This document shows positions 36,196-45,182 of a stretch of 64,000 nucleotides of DNA, one piece after another; position 1 is the first letter of the stretch; each line of letters opens with the position of its first letter. A program made the position numbers and the translations under genes. The DNA comes from Nitrospiraceae bacterium (GTDB lineage Bacteria; Nitrospirota; Nitrospiria; Nitrospirales; Nitrospiraceae), in the NCBI GenBank assembly GCA_919902505.1, contig CAKKRE010000020.1, positions 1 to 64,000 on the forward strand. The letters run 5' to 3'. The notes beneath the pieces are model-generated. The model worked only from the letters and a program-made list of their open reading frames with translations. It was not told where the DNA came from and did not search any database.

Positions 36196-36204
36196 ATCGC
36201 TGCA

Positions 36205-37236
36205 ATGTCTACCTTTGTCGATCAAGTCCAAATCCTGGTGAAGGCTGGTCACGGCGGCAACGGCGCCTGCAGCTTTCGACGGGAAAAGTTCGTCCCTCGC
36301 GGCGGCCCTGACGGCGGTGACGGCGGTGACGGCGGCAGCGTCGTGGTTGAAGCCACCACTCGCCTCAGCACCCTGCTGGACCTTCGTTACCAGAAACATT
36401 ATGAGGCCCAAAAGGGCGAGACCGGAGGCGGCAGCAACTGCCATGGACGCCGGGGCACCGACGTGCGTATTCCCGTCCCGGTCGGCACCATGGTGTTCGA
36501 CGAGAACACCCAAGAACTCCTGGCCGATCTCACGAAAGACGGAGAAACCTGCGTCATTGCCAAGGGCGGTCAGGGAGGCCGAGGCAACACCCAATTCGCC
36601 ACATCGACCAACCGGGTGCCGACACAATTCGAGCCAGGCACTCCCGGCGAAGAGCGATTGCTTCGACTCGACCTCAAGCTCCTGGCCGATGTCGGATTAG
36701 TGGGCTATCCGAACGCCGGAAAATCGACACTCATCGCCGCCGTGTCCGCCGCTCGCCCGAAAATTGCCGATTACCCCTTCACCACCCTAACGCCCAACCT
36801 AGGCGTGGTACGCTGGACCGGCGAGCAGACCTTTGTCATCGCCGACATTCCAGGATTGATCGAAGGGGCACATGAAGGCAAGGGGCTGGGATTTCAATTT
36901 CTTCGCCACATTGAGCGAACCAGTCTTCTACTCCATGTGATCGACATTTCAGAATGGGCCACCGAAGACCCGGTCACGAGCTTTGAAGTCATGCGCCACG
37001 AACTGACCGCCTACGATGACATGCTGGCAGCACGCCCCTTTGCCGTCGTGGGCACGAAACTCGACGTCAAAGGAGAAGGCGAGCGGCTCGAACGGCTCCG
37101 GAAGTACTGCCAGCGACGCAAGATTCCGTTTTTTGCGATTTCGGCAGCCACGCGAGAAGGACTGGACGAGTGCATACGCTACATGGGCCAGCAAGTGGAA
37201 CTGCTTCGGAAAACCCCGTGCGAGACGAACTCCTAA
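36205..37236 (+). CDS. obgE: Obg-family GTPase, ribosome assembly
   Basis: 343 residues. N-terminal Obg domain (about 1-158, glycine-rich, 'GHGGNGACSFRREKFVPRGG'), then the GTPase domain (about 159-330) with G1 'GYPNAGKSTL', G3 'DIPGLIEGAHEGKGLG' and G4-like 'VGTKLD'. Binds the 50S subunit and participates in its maturation and in stress signalling. 125 bases after rpmA; its stop overlaps the proB start by 19 bases. Confidence 0.96.
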   Translation: MSTFVDQVQILVKAGHGGNGACSFRREKFVPRGGPDGGDGGDGGSVVVEATTRLSTLLDLRYQKHYEAQKGETGGGSNCHGRRGTDVRIPVPVGTMVFDENTQELLADLTKDGETCVIAKGGQGGRGNTQFATSTNRVPTQFEPGTPGEERLLRLDLKLLADVGLVGYPNAGKSTLIAAVSAARPKIADYPFTTLTPNLGVVRWTGEQTFVIADIPGLIEGAHEGKGLGFQFLRHIERTSLLLHVIDISEWATEDPVTSFEVMRHELTAYDDMLAARPFAVVGTKLDVKGEGERLERLRKYCQRRKIPFFAISAATREGLDECIRYMGQQVELLRKTPCETNS

Positions 37237-38339
37237 GACAAGCCAAGCGCGTCGTCATTAAGATCGGGAGCAGCCTGATCGCTTCGCGTGAAACCGGCCT
37301 GAGCGCCGAACGCATCGAGCGCCTTGCCGGCGAAATCGCCGAGGTGCGGGCGCAGGGACGCGAAGTCCTGGTGGTCTCGTCAGGCGCGGTCGTGTCCGGG
37401 ATTAAAAAACTCGGGTTGCGCGAATACCCGAGAAGCCTGCCGCTCAAACAAGCTGCTGCTGCCGTCGGTCAAAGCCTCCTCATGTGGGCCTACGAGAAAG
37501 CCTTCGAACGCCTCACACTCCGCGTCGCACAGGTGCTTCTCACACACGAAGACCTCGCCGATAGGCGACGGTTTCTCAACGCCCGGCACACCCTCACCAC
37601 CCTGATCAAATTCGGGGTGATTCCGATCATCAACGAAAACGATACTGTCGCGGTCGAGGAAATCCGCGTGGGGGATAACGATACGCTGGCGGCGCAAGTC
37701 GCCCACCTCGTCGATGCGGATTTGCTGATCATCCTCTCGGACGTCGACGGGCTCTTTACCGTTGACCCCCGCAAGGATCCGACGGCGGCCTTGATTCCAC
37801 TCATCTCCGAGATTACGGAAGACATCGAACAGCGGGCCGGCATGTCGTCCACTTTCGAAGGCACCGGCGGCATGGCCACCAAGGTACGCGCCGCGAAGAA
37901 GGTGGGGGAATACGGCGTCGCCACCCTGATCCTCAATGGAACCCAGACAGGGCTCCTTCCGAGCGTGCTGTCCGGAAAATCAGGCGGCAGCCTGTTTCTC
38001 GCCCGGGAACGACGCATGAATAGTCGCAAGCACTGGATTGCGTTTACTCTGCGCCCGCGCGGCCATGTGCAGCTGGATCAGGGTGCCGTCGAAGCGCTGG
38101 TACGGAACGGAAAAAGCCTGCTGGCATCGGGCATCCTGGATATTTCAGGGCATTTCGACGCCGGTGACCCCGTCACCTGCGCCGGTCCTGACGGGAAGGA
38201 ATGCGCCAAAGGCCTGGTCAACTTCTCCTCCGAGATCCTAGTACGCATCAAGGGGCTCAAGACCGCCGACATCCAAAAAATCCCCGGCCTTCAGGACTAT
38301 GAAGAGGTCATTCACCGCGACAATCTGGTGATCCTCTAG
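37218..38339 (+). CDS. proB: Glutamate 5-kinase
   Basis: 373 residues from the GTG at 37218, where 'RVVIKIGSSLIAS' begins the kinase domain close to the N terminus as in the family; an ATG at 37170 in the same frame would add 16 unusual residues. Amino-acid kinase core (about 1-260; 'GDNDTLAAQVAHLVDADLLI', 'GTGGMATKVRAAKK') and a C-terminal PUA domain (about 280-365). First step of proline synthesis. Overlaps the end of obgE; proA is not in the window. Confidence 0.93.
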   Translation: MRDELLRQAKRVVIKIGSSLIASRETGLSAERIERLAGEIAEVRAQGREVLVVSSGAVVSGIKKLGLREYPRSLPLKQAAAAVGQSLLMWAYEKAFERLTLRVAQVLLTHEDLADRRRFLNARHTLTTLIKFGVIPIINENDTVAVEEIRVGDNDTLAAQVAHLVDADLLIILSDVDGLFTVDPRKDPTAALIPLISEITEDIEQRAGMSSTFEGTGGMATKVRAAKKVGEYGVATLILNGTQTGLLPSVLSGKSGGSLFLARERRMNSRKHWIAFTLRPRGHVQLDQGAVEALVRNGKSLLASGILDISGHFDAGDPVTCAGPDGKECAKGLVNFSSEILVRIKGLKTADIQKIPGLQDYEEVIHRDNLVIL

Positions 38340-38444
38340 CCGGCTCACAACGTCTATACATAGCTCAGGCGCACATCCACGAGCGCCCGAACTGAATACC
38401 GGTCTGGTGCACACACTCAGACGTTTGCACGGAGCCCGTTCGAT

Positions 38445-39125
38445 ATGCGCCTGGGACTCTTGGGGGGCAGCTTTAATCCGATCCACCGGTGCCACCTCTC
38501 TATTGCCCACTCTGCCCGGCAGCTGCTGCAGTTGGATCGGGTCCTGTTCATCCCGACCGGTGATCCCCCACACAAACAACCGGGCACGCTGGCCACGGGC
38601 TCCCACCGGCACCGGATGGTCCAACTCGCCATCCAGACCACCCCGGAATTCGCACTCACGGATATTGAAATCCGCCGGTCAGGAAAATCCTATTCGATAG
38701 ACACAGTCCGCGCGATCCAGCAGGAATACGGCCCCGACACCGTACTCTTTTTCATCATCGGACTGGATGCATTTCTCGATCTGCCGTCTTGGAAAGAAGC
38801 GGAAACCCTCCTGAAGAGCTGTCACTTCGTCGTCATTTCAAGACCGTCCACTACCTTTCAGGCGATGGCCACAATCCCGCTCTTCCGGGAGGTGCCGCAA
38901 ACCACCCTGACCGCGCTGGACGAAGCGCGACAAGAACGCGCGGACGTGGCCATGACAAACGGGCAGGCACTCACATTCCTGCGGTTGCCCCCCTGCGACG
39001 TGTCCGCCTCGGAGATCAGGGCACGGCTGCGCAGCGGCGCCTCTCTGGCAAATCTGTTGCCCGCTCCTGTCGAATCCTATATACTTCGCGAGGGGTTATA
39101 CAGGGAGGACAGTGAGCGTCTCTGA
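38445..39125 (+). CDS. nadD: Nicotinate-nucleotide adenylyltransferase
   Basis: 226 residues. 'LGLLGGSFNPIHRCHLSIA' at the N terminus is the nucleotidyltransferase motif, 'FIPTGDPPHK' the second block, 'ISRPS' and 'VSASEIRARLRSG' the C-terminal motif. Converts nicotinate mononucleotide to deamido-NAD. The HxGH motif reads HRCH here (Cys16 for Gly), which is unusual. Its last 14 bases overlap rsfS, a common neighbour. Confidence 0.92.
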   Translation: MRLGLLGGSFNPIHRCHLSIAHSARQLLQLDRVLFIPTGDPPHKQPGTLATGSHRHRMVQLAIQTTPEFALTDIEIRRSGKSYSIDTVRAIQQEYGPDTVLFFIIGLDAFLDLPSWKEAETLLKSCHFVVISRPSTTFQAMATIPLFREVPQTTLTALDEARQERADVAMTNGQALTFLRLPPCDVSASEIRARLRSGASLANLLPAPVESYILREGLYREDSERL

Positions 39126-39534
39126 ATCAAAGGCTAAAGCTCTCGCGGTGGCAAGCGCCATCCTGGACAAAAAAGCCACCGATGTTCTCATCCTGCATAT
39201 CGCCACACTGACCTCTGTCGCCGACTATCTGGTCATCGGTTCCGGGGAATCGGAGCGTCAGGCGCGGGCAATGGCGGACCACGTGAGCGACGTGCTCACG
39301 GCGCAAGGTCACCGGCCGCTCAGCACTGAAGGTGCCTCGTCAGCCAAGTGGGTCGTCATGGACTTTGGTGACGTGATCGTCCACATTTTCCAGAAGGATA
39401 TTCGCGAACACTACGCCCTCGAACGACTGTGGGGCGACGCGGGACAAGTTCGGTTGCCGGAAGAGCGGGCCGTGAAAGCCGCTCCCCCGACACGAACCGC
39501 CACACGTCCGGCGCGCACCCGGAAACGGGTCTAG
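39112..39534 (+). CDS. rsfS: Ribosomal silencing factor RsfS
   Basis: 140 residues with a GTG start at 39112, supported by CAGGGAGGACA immediately before. Iojap/RsfS domain (about 5-115): 'SVADYLVIGSGESERQARAM', 'AKWVVMDFGDVIVHIFQ', 'REHYALERLWGDA'. It binds L14 and blocks subunit joining in starvation. A basic Arg/Thr tail (about 120-140) is an addition. Overlaps nadD by 14 bases and precedes the LapB-like gene by one base. Confidence 0.94.
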   Translation: MSVSESKAKALAVASAILDKKATDVLILHIATLTSVADYLVIGSGESERQARAMADHVSDVLTAQGHRPLSTEGASSAKWVVMDFGDVIVHIFQKDIREHYALERLWGDAGQVRLPEERAVKAAPPTRTATRPARTRKRV

Positions 39535-39535
39535 C

Positions 39536-40936
39536 ATGTTTCGGCTCCTCTCCACGATCTTCCTCGTCAGCGTCGGCATCTTTCTCTACAGCTATTTTCG
39601 CGAACTCAACCCCGGCACGATTACGGTGCGAACCAGCCCGGACGCGCTGTTCGAACTAAGCCCCGTCTCGTTAGTCCTGTTCTCGATGGCCCTGGGCGCC
39701 ACACTGGTAGCCCTCATCGTCACGATCAAAGAAACCTCTCATGTGTTCATGAATTGGCGGACCAATCGCCTCGTCCGTCGCAAAGAGAAGGTCGATGCCC
39801 TGCATCGGGACGGGACACACGCCTTTATGTCCAAGCGGACGGCCGATGCGGTGAATCTTTTTGAACGCGCGCTGGTCATCGACCCGAATCGAACGGATTC
39901 GTTGCTCTGGCTGGGGAACATTTACCGGTCCGAGAGCAATTTCACAGAAGCCATCCGCCTCCACCAGCAGGCCCACCGCATTGAAGAACGCAATGTGGAA
40001 GTCCTGCTCGAATTGGCCAAGGATCTGGAAGGCGCCCGGCGATACGAAGACGCGCTCCAAACGCTTCAGAACATTCTCCGCATCGAGCCGGATAACCTGA
40101 TGGCCTTGATCCGCAAACGTGATCTGCAAATCCGGCTGGAGAAATGGAGCGATGCGCTCGAAATCCAACACCGGCTGGTCAAGGCCAACCTCCCTGAAAG
40201 CGAACGGCGCGCCGAATCGAATCTGCTCCTCGGCTGCATGTATGAAGTCGGGCGGCAACTCCTGGAGCGCGGACACCCGGACAAGGCCCGGCGCTACTTC
40301 CGGGGCGCGATCAAGAAAGATCGGACGTTCCTGCCGGCCTACATCGGTATCGGAGAGATTCTGGTCCGTGAAGGAAAAACCAAGAACGCGGTCGAAATTC
40401 TCAAGAAGATCTATGCCAAGACACGCAGCATCATCATCCTGCACCGACTGGAGGAACTCTTTCTAGAGCTGGGAGAGCCGGACGAGATCATCCGCGTCTA
40501 TCAGGAGGCTCTCCAGCAGGACCCTCACAATGCCGTGATCCAGTTCTATCTCGGGAAACTCTACTATCGACTCGAAATGGTCGATGAGGCCTATGACGTG
40601 CTCGCCACACTCGACGGAACGCAGGAACAACTCGTCGATTACCACAAGATCATGGCCAACTTGTACCTGCGTAAGCAGCACATGGACGAGGCCGTGGGAG
40701 AGCTCAAGAAGGCCCTGGGCTTCAAGAAACGGGTCGTGGTGCCCTACCAATGCACCCAGTGCCACCATGAACTGGCCGAATGGTCAGGTCGTTGCCGGCG
40801 ATGCGGACGATGGAACACCTACGTCGCCCTTCCTTGGCGGGACTCGAGCCAGCCTGATACCGACCAGGACGGCCAGGCCTCGCGCATCCCGAGCGTCCCC
40901 TACCAAGGCATTGCATCTCCGTTTGAAACCGTGTAG
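39536..40936 (+). CDS. LapB/YciM-like TPR protein
   Basis: 466 residues. Two N-terminal membrane helices (about 4-20 and 40-62), a basic linker, then TPR repeats from about 80 to 385 ('AVNLFERALVIDPNRTDSLL' and similar), ending in a rubredoxin-type metal site 'YQCTQCHHELAEWSGRCRRC' (about 400-420), the hallmark of LapB. In proteobacteria LapB couples LPS assembly to LpxC degradation; that role here is inferred from architecture. Immediately after rsfS and possibly in the same transcript. Confidence 0.85.
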   Translation: MFRLLSTIFLVSVGIFLYSYFRELNPGTITVRTSPDALFELSPVSLVLFSMALGATLVALIVTIKETSHVFMNWRTNRLVRRKEKVDALHRDGTHAFMSKRTADAVNLFERALVIDPNRTDSLLWLGNIYRSESNFTEAIRLHQQAHRIEERNVEVLLELAKDLEGARRYEDALQTLQNILRIEPDNLMALIRKRDLQIRLEKWSDALEIQHRLVKANLPESERRAESNLLLGCMYEVGRQLLERGHPDKARRYFRGAIKKDRTFLPAYIGIGEILVREGKTKNAVEILKKIYAKTRSIIILHRLEELFLELGEPDEIIRVYQEALQQDPHNAVIQFYLGKLYYRLEMVDEAYDVLATLDGTQEQLVDYHKIMANLYLRKQHMDEAVGELKKALGFKKRVVVPYQCTQCHHELAEWSGRCRRCGRWNTYVALPWRDSSQPDTDQDGQASRIPSVPYQGIASPFETV

Positions 40937-41036
40937 GGTTTCTCCGCCCTTTTTTCTTTTCACAGACACGGCCTCCGCCCACGGGTTTCCCGATCGGGAA
41001 TCAAGGTTCGATCTGTCTTTTCGAGGAGTAGCGTGC

Positions 41037-42068
41037 ATGACTGACTTCACGATCCTGGCCGGCAAGGCCTTGCGGGACGAAATACTCACCCACGAGGAAT
41101 CCCTCGCCGTATTGCAAACACCGGACTCCCGGCTGCTGGAACTCTTGCAGGCGGCCTTCACCGTCCGTGAACGTTACTTCGGCAAGACGGTTCGCCTGCA
41201 AATGCTCTTGAACGCCAAGAGCGGCGCCTGCCAGGAGGACTGCGGCTACTGTTCGCAATCCGCCATCTCCAAAGCACCGATCGAACGCTACGGACTGCTC
41301 ACTCAAGACCAGATGGTCACCGGCGCCCGCCGCGCGGCGGCTGCAAAAGCCCAGCGATATTGTATCGTCATCAGCGGACGCAGCCCGATCGATCGGGACA
41401 TTGCCGATATCGCCTCCGCCGTCCGCTCCATCAAACAGGAAGTTCCGATTCAGATTTGTTGCTCGCTGGGGCTCCTCAACGAACGCCAGGCGAAAGACCT
41501 GAAAGCCGCCGGGGTGGACCGAATCAATCACAACCTGAACACGAGCGAAGCCTATCACCCCGAGATCTGCACGACACACACCTTCCAGGACCGGCTGGCC
41601 ACCATCCGGCACGCGCGGACGGCCGGACTCGAAATCTGTTCCGGTGGCATCGTCGGGATGGGAGAGAGCGATGAAGACCTGATCGATCTCGCACTGGCCC
41701 TCCGTGAGGTCAAGCCGGACTCGATTCCCATCAACACGCTCCACCCGGCATCCGGTACTCCAATGGAGCATTGCGCCCCCCTGACGCCGCAGCGGTGCCT
41801 GAAAGCCCTGTGCCTCTTCCGGCTACTGCACCCGCGAACGGAGATCCGTATCGCCGGGGGCCGCGAACACAACCTGCGCAGCTTGCAGCCGCTCGCGCTC
41901 TATCCGGCGGATTCAGTGTTTGTAAACGGATACCTCACCACACCGGGTCAACCGGCGGCAGAGGTGTGGCGAATGATTGAGGACCTGGGATTCGAAATCC
42001 AGGTGGACGCAGTCCCGACCAAGCAGGGAGTTCCTGCATCAGAGCCAGTCGCGGGCCTTCATTCGTAA
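41037..42068 (+). CDS. bioB: Biotin synthase
   Basis: 343 residues from the ATG at 41037 (CGAGGAG before it); a long upstream extension of the frame lies inside the LapB-like gene and is discarded. Radical-SAM motif 'CQEDCGYCSQS' (CxxxCxxC), 'IERYGLLTQDQMVTGARRAA', and the second-cluster Cys and Asn blocks 'QICCSLGLLNERQAKDLKAA' and 'DRINHNLNTSEAYHPEICTT'. Inserts sulfur into dethiobiotin. No other bio gene in the window. Its end overlaps the convergent permease gene by ten bases. Confidence 0.96.
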   Translation: MTDFTILAGKALRDEILTHEESLAVLQTPDSRLLELLQAAFTVRERYFGKTVRLQMLLNAKSGACQEDCGYCSQSAISKAPIERYGLLTQDQMVTGARRAAAAKAQRYCIVISGRSPIDRDIADIASAVRSIKQEVPIQICCSLGLLNERQAKDLKAAGVDRINHNLNTSEAYHPEICTTHTFQDRLATIRHARTAGLEICSGGIVGMGESDEDLIDLALALREVKPDSIPINTLHPASGTPMEHCAPLTPQRCLKALCLFRLLHPRTEIRIAGGREHNLRSLQPLALYPADSVFVNGYLTTPGQPAAEVWRMIEDLGFEIQVDAVPTKQGVPASEPVAGLHS

Positions 42069-44704
42069 CGGAGTCCCTCGACCAGCGGTTGCCGGCCGGC
42101 CCAACGGGCCGGCCAGAAGCCGGCGAGCAGTGAGGCGATGAGGGCCAGGACGGCCACCTCCGCCATCAACCCTAGGGGCCATGACACCTGGATCGTCCAG
42201 CCGAACGATTGACGATTGATGACCCTGATCAAGATCCACGCCAGCGCCAGCCCTCCAACGAGTCCCATCGCCGTTCCCAACAACCCCAGATAGCCGGCCT
42301 CCCAGAGGATCAGCGCCGTAATCTGCCCCCGGCTGCTGCCCAGCGCCTGCAAGGTGGCCAACTCCCGACGCCGCTCGACTACCGACGTCACCAAGGTGTT
42401 GATGATCCCCAGCATGGCGATAATGACCGCGATAGCCTCCAGCACATAGGTCAACGTGAAGGTCCGGTCGAAAATGCGAAGGATCTCCCGGCGCAATTCT
42501 CCGTTGCTGAACACCGTCGGCAACAGACTCCCGCGGGAGCCATCGGCCAAGGTTTCAAGCAGGGCGACTCTGGCCTGTTCCAGATCGACTCCCGGATCGA
42601 TATACACAGGAAACACCGTCACGCCGTCATCGTTCCACCAGTGCTGGTACAGAGACCGGTCGATGACAATCTTCCCGCCATCGGTCGCGTAGTCGTAAAA
42701 GACTCCCAAAACCGGCAACGATTTCGCCCCCGCCGGCGTCGAAATCGATAACTGACTGCCCCTGACCATATGCAGGTGATTGGCCACCACCTCCGAGAGG
42801 ATAGCCCCTTCTCCTGCTGCGGCACGAGTCAGGATTGCTGCCGAGTCACCCTCGAGAAACAGATATCGGCTTCGTGCCGCATGGAGCGCCAGATCTCTGG
42901 AGACCAACGCGATCGGCCGCCCCTCCAGTTCGATGTGTACATCGCGGTACGCATCGACCGCCGACACATGCGCTGTCCCGGCCAGGCGAGTTCGCCAGGC
43001 ACCAGGCAAAGCTTGGCTCGACGACCCGCCTCGAACCGCATGCGGCCACCCGGCCGGAGCCACGATGAAATCGGCCATGACCGTCTGGTCGATCCACATC
43101 TCGACCGTGTCGCGAAAACTCCGAATCATCACCATCACCCCGACCATAATCGCGACCCCGACGAGAAAGGCAGAGACGGTCACTGCATTCCGGCCGATTC
43201 CCCGCGTCGTCTGCTCCCGCGCAATGTGGCGAATGGCGCCCCCCAACGAAGGCGAAGCGGAAGCGGCGCCCAACTCTCGGGTGCGGCAGACCCACTGCAT
43301 GAGGATCGGAACCAGGCAGGAGAGACCGGCAAGCAGACAGAACGTCGCCAGATACCCGAAGACCGGAACCCCGCCGACTGGTCCGGCTAGCGCGCATCCC
43401 AGCGCGAAGAGCAGCAAGCCTCCACCCACCACCCCCAATGAGGCAGCACGAACTCGCTGAGCAACATCATATTCCCCGGGGGCAAGGGCCGCGACCACCA
43501 GGGTACGTCCGGCATCCAAGCTGGGCCCCAACGCGCCCAGGATTGACACCCCGCTACCGATCACAACCGCTTCGATTAACAGCCGGACAGATCCCGGCAA
43601 AAAACCGAAGGTTCTTGGCGCATCAGCCATCGGGACATAGAGGTCCTGGATGGTCCGACCGACCAGCCCGACGAGTACATTCCCCAGCACCAGGCCGAGA
43701 CTCCCCCCCAGGACCCCTCCAGCCACACCGAACACTCCCGCCTCCGCGAGGAACAGGCCCACGACCATCGGCTCCGACATTCCGATCGCCCGCAGGATTC
43801 CCACCTCCCGCCGGCGTTGCGCCACGGTGAAGGACACGGTGTTGTATATCAGGAACATCCCGACCAGCAGCCCCACCATACTCAGCACGGAGAGATTCAA
43901 TTGGAATGCGCCCACCATCGACTCGACTTGCTGACTGCGTTGGATCGGACGGCGCACTGTGACAGCCGGAGGCAGGATCCTTGCGATCGCCTCGGCCACC
44001 TGTTCCACCGACGCGGAGGGCTGCGTCACCACGTCGATTCGATCCAACCGGCCGCTCAAACCGAAGGTCCGTTGAAAGGCCGCAATATCCATCACGGCCA
44101 GACGGTCCCACGCCGACAGCCCCTCGGCCCGACGACCCATCACCCCCGTGATCACAACGGACACTTCTCGTCCACCGGCTTCAAGGTTCAGCAGCGCCTT
44201 TGGGCCGACTCCCAACTCAGAGGCCAGCCCCTGTCCAAGCAGGAGTCCGCTTGGAGCCAGGAGGCCTTCCATTCCATCCCCCTCACCTGGTCGCCACAGA
44301 GTCTCCACCGTCGCAGGGAGGCGCCCTTGCATGGAATTCAACTCATCCAGCAGGTCCAGTCCAAGGATGAGGAACGATTGAGAACGGCCGGCCACTCGCA
44401 CTCCGATCTCCCCCACCGGTTTAGCTGAGTCCACACCGGCGATACCTCTCACGGAAGCAATCAGCCGCTCATCCATGCCGGTCTCTCCGGCCGACACCTC
44501 CAGGGTGACCGGACCTGCCACGGCTAAGACCGAGTCCTCGAACGATCGCAGGACGTCCACGTTGGCAGTCTGGACCGCAATCGTCGCCGCAACCCCCAAC
44601 CCGACACCGATCACCGTGAGAAGCGCGCGACCGGGATGAGTGGACAAATGTGTCCATCCAAGACGGGCACAGACCTCGAATAGGGCAGGGGAAATCAGTG
44701 GCAT
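42059..44704 (-). CDS. FtsX-like ABC transporter permease (YbbP/LolC-type)
   Basis: 881 residues. A periplasmic MacB-PCD-like domain (about 30-245) lies between the first membrane helix and the first FtsX domain (about 270-400; 'VAQRRREVGILRAIGMSEPM'); a second periplasmic domain and second FtsX domain follow (about 745-870; 'TSVVERRRELATLQALGSSR'). Double-FtsX permeases like YbbP work with a LolD/YbbA-type ATPase in lipid or lipoprotein handling rather than classical import. The likely ATPase gene lies 1.5 kb away at 46252-46950 on the same strand, with pyrD and a regulator gene between. Confidence 0.87.
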   Translation of the reverse strand: MPLISPALFEVCARLGWTHLSTHPGRALLTVIGVGLGVAATIAVQTANVDVLRSFEDSVLAVAGPVTLEVSAGETGMDERLIASVRGIAGVDSAKPVGEIGVRVAGRSQSFLILGLDLLDELNSMQGRLPATVETLWRPGEGDGMEGLLAPSGLLLGQGLASELGVGPKALLNLEAGGREVSVVITGVMGRRAEGLSAWDRLAVMDIAAFQRTFGLSGRLDRIDVVTQPSASVEQVAEAIARILPPAVTVRRPIQRSQQVESMVGAFQLNLSVLSMVGLLVGMFLIYNTVSFTVAQRRREVGILRAIGMSEPMVVGLFLAEAGVFGVAGGVLGGSLGLVLGNVLVGLVGRTIQDLYVPMADAPRTFGFLPGSVRLLIEAVVIGSGVSILGALGPSLDAGRTLVVAALAPGEYDVAQRVRAASLGVVGGGLLLFALGCALAGPVGGVPVFGYLATFCLLAGLSCLVPILMQWVCRTRELGAASASPSLGGAIRHIAREQTTRGIGRNAVTVSAFLVGVAIMVGVMVMIRSFRDTVEMWIDQTVMADFIVAPAGWPHAVRGGSSSQALPGAWRTRLAGTAHVSAVDAYRDVHIELEGRPIALVSRDLALHAARSRYLFLEGDSAAILTRAAAGEGAILSEVVANHLHMVRGSQLSISTPAGAKSLPVLGVFYDYATDGGKIVIDRSLYQHWWNDDGVTVFPVYIDPGVDLEQARVALLETLADGSRGSLLPTVFSNGELRREILRIFDRTFTLTYVLEAIAVIIAMLGIINTLVTSVVERRRELATLQALGSSRGQITALILWEAGYLGLLGTAMGLVGGLALAWILIRVINRQSFGWTIQVSWPLGLMAEVAVLALIASLLAGFWPARWAGRQPLVEGLRYE

Positions 44705-44740
44705 CGGCGGACCTACCGGAACAACACTCTAGTAATTGTT

Positions 44741-44769
44741 TTTACAGATTTACCCAGATATGCTAAGAT
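44741..44769 (+). promoter_or_regulatory. Extended -10 sigma-70 promoter for the orphan LuxR-type gene
   Basis: TTTACA (44741-44746), 17-base spacer, TAAGAT (44764-44769), with TGC just before the -10 giving an extended -10 element. The predicted start near 44776 leaves 27 bases before the ATG at 44803, consistent with that start over the TTG at 44785. Confidence 0.7.
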
Positions 44770-44802
44770 TACGTTCAGTAGAATTTGGGGTACAATATCT
44801 AT

Positions 44803-45138
44803 ATGGCACTACGCAAACGACCTCAAGCCAGGAAGCCCGCGAAGAAGACGAAGGCCGCTTCATCGACCAAGAAGAGAAAACCTGCAAGGGTCGTAAAACC
44901 GGCTCCCGTGCGCACGAAACGATCCGAGGGACTGACACCCAGGCAGAAAGAGATTCTGAAACTGGTGTCCCAAGGAAATACCAACCGCGACATCGCCCGC
45001 CGCCTGGATATCAGCGTGCGAACCGTTGAGGTGCATCGCTTCAATCTGATGCGGCGGTTGAAAGTCCGCAACGTCGCGCAGCTGCTTCGTCAGGCGTTGC
45101 AACAGGGATTCCTTCCGAAGAACTTCGCCTTCCGGTAA
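44803..45138 (+). CDS. Orphan LuxR-type DNA-binding protein with Lys/Ala/Pro-rich tail
   Basis: 111 residues from the ATG at 44803. The N-terminal 46 residues are highly basic and Lys/Pro/Ala-rich ('RKPAKKTKAASSTKKRKPAR'), histone-H1-like. A LuxR/GerE helix-turn-helix follows (about 47-105): 'LTPRQKEILKLVSQGNTNRD' and 'LDISVRTVEVHRFNLMRRLK'. No receiver or other sensor domain. It may act as a constitutive DNA-binding protein or depend on another partner. It has its own promoter and a strong terminator, so it is a single-gene unit. Confidence 0.85.
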   Translation: MALRKRPQARKPAKKTKAASSTKKRKPARVVKPAPVRTKRSEGLTPRQKEILKLVSQGNTNRDIARRLDISVRTVEVHRFNLMRRLKVRNVAQLLRQALQQGFLPKNFAFR

Positions 45139-45145
45139 CACTCTA

Positions 45146-45182
45146 TGCGCCGGTTTCGTGTACGGAACCGGCGCATTTTTTT
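45146..45182 (+). terminator. Rho-independent terminator of the orphan LuxR-type gene
   Basis: Perfect stem TGCGCCGGTT (45146) with AACCGGCGCA (ends 45175) and a short loop, followed by seven T (45176-45182). It is also positioned to stop convergent reading of pyrD, whose stop codon lies at 45181. Confidence 0.9.
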
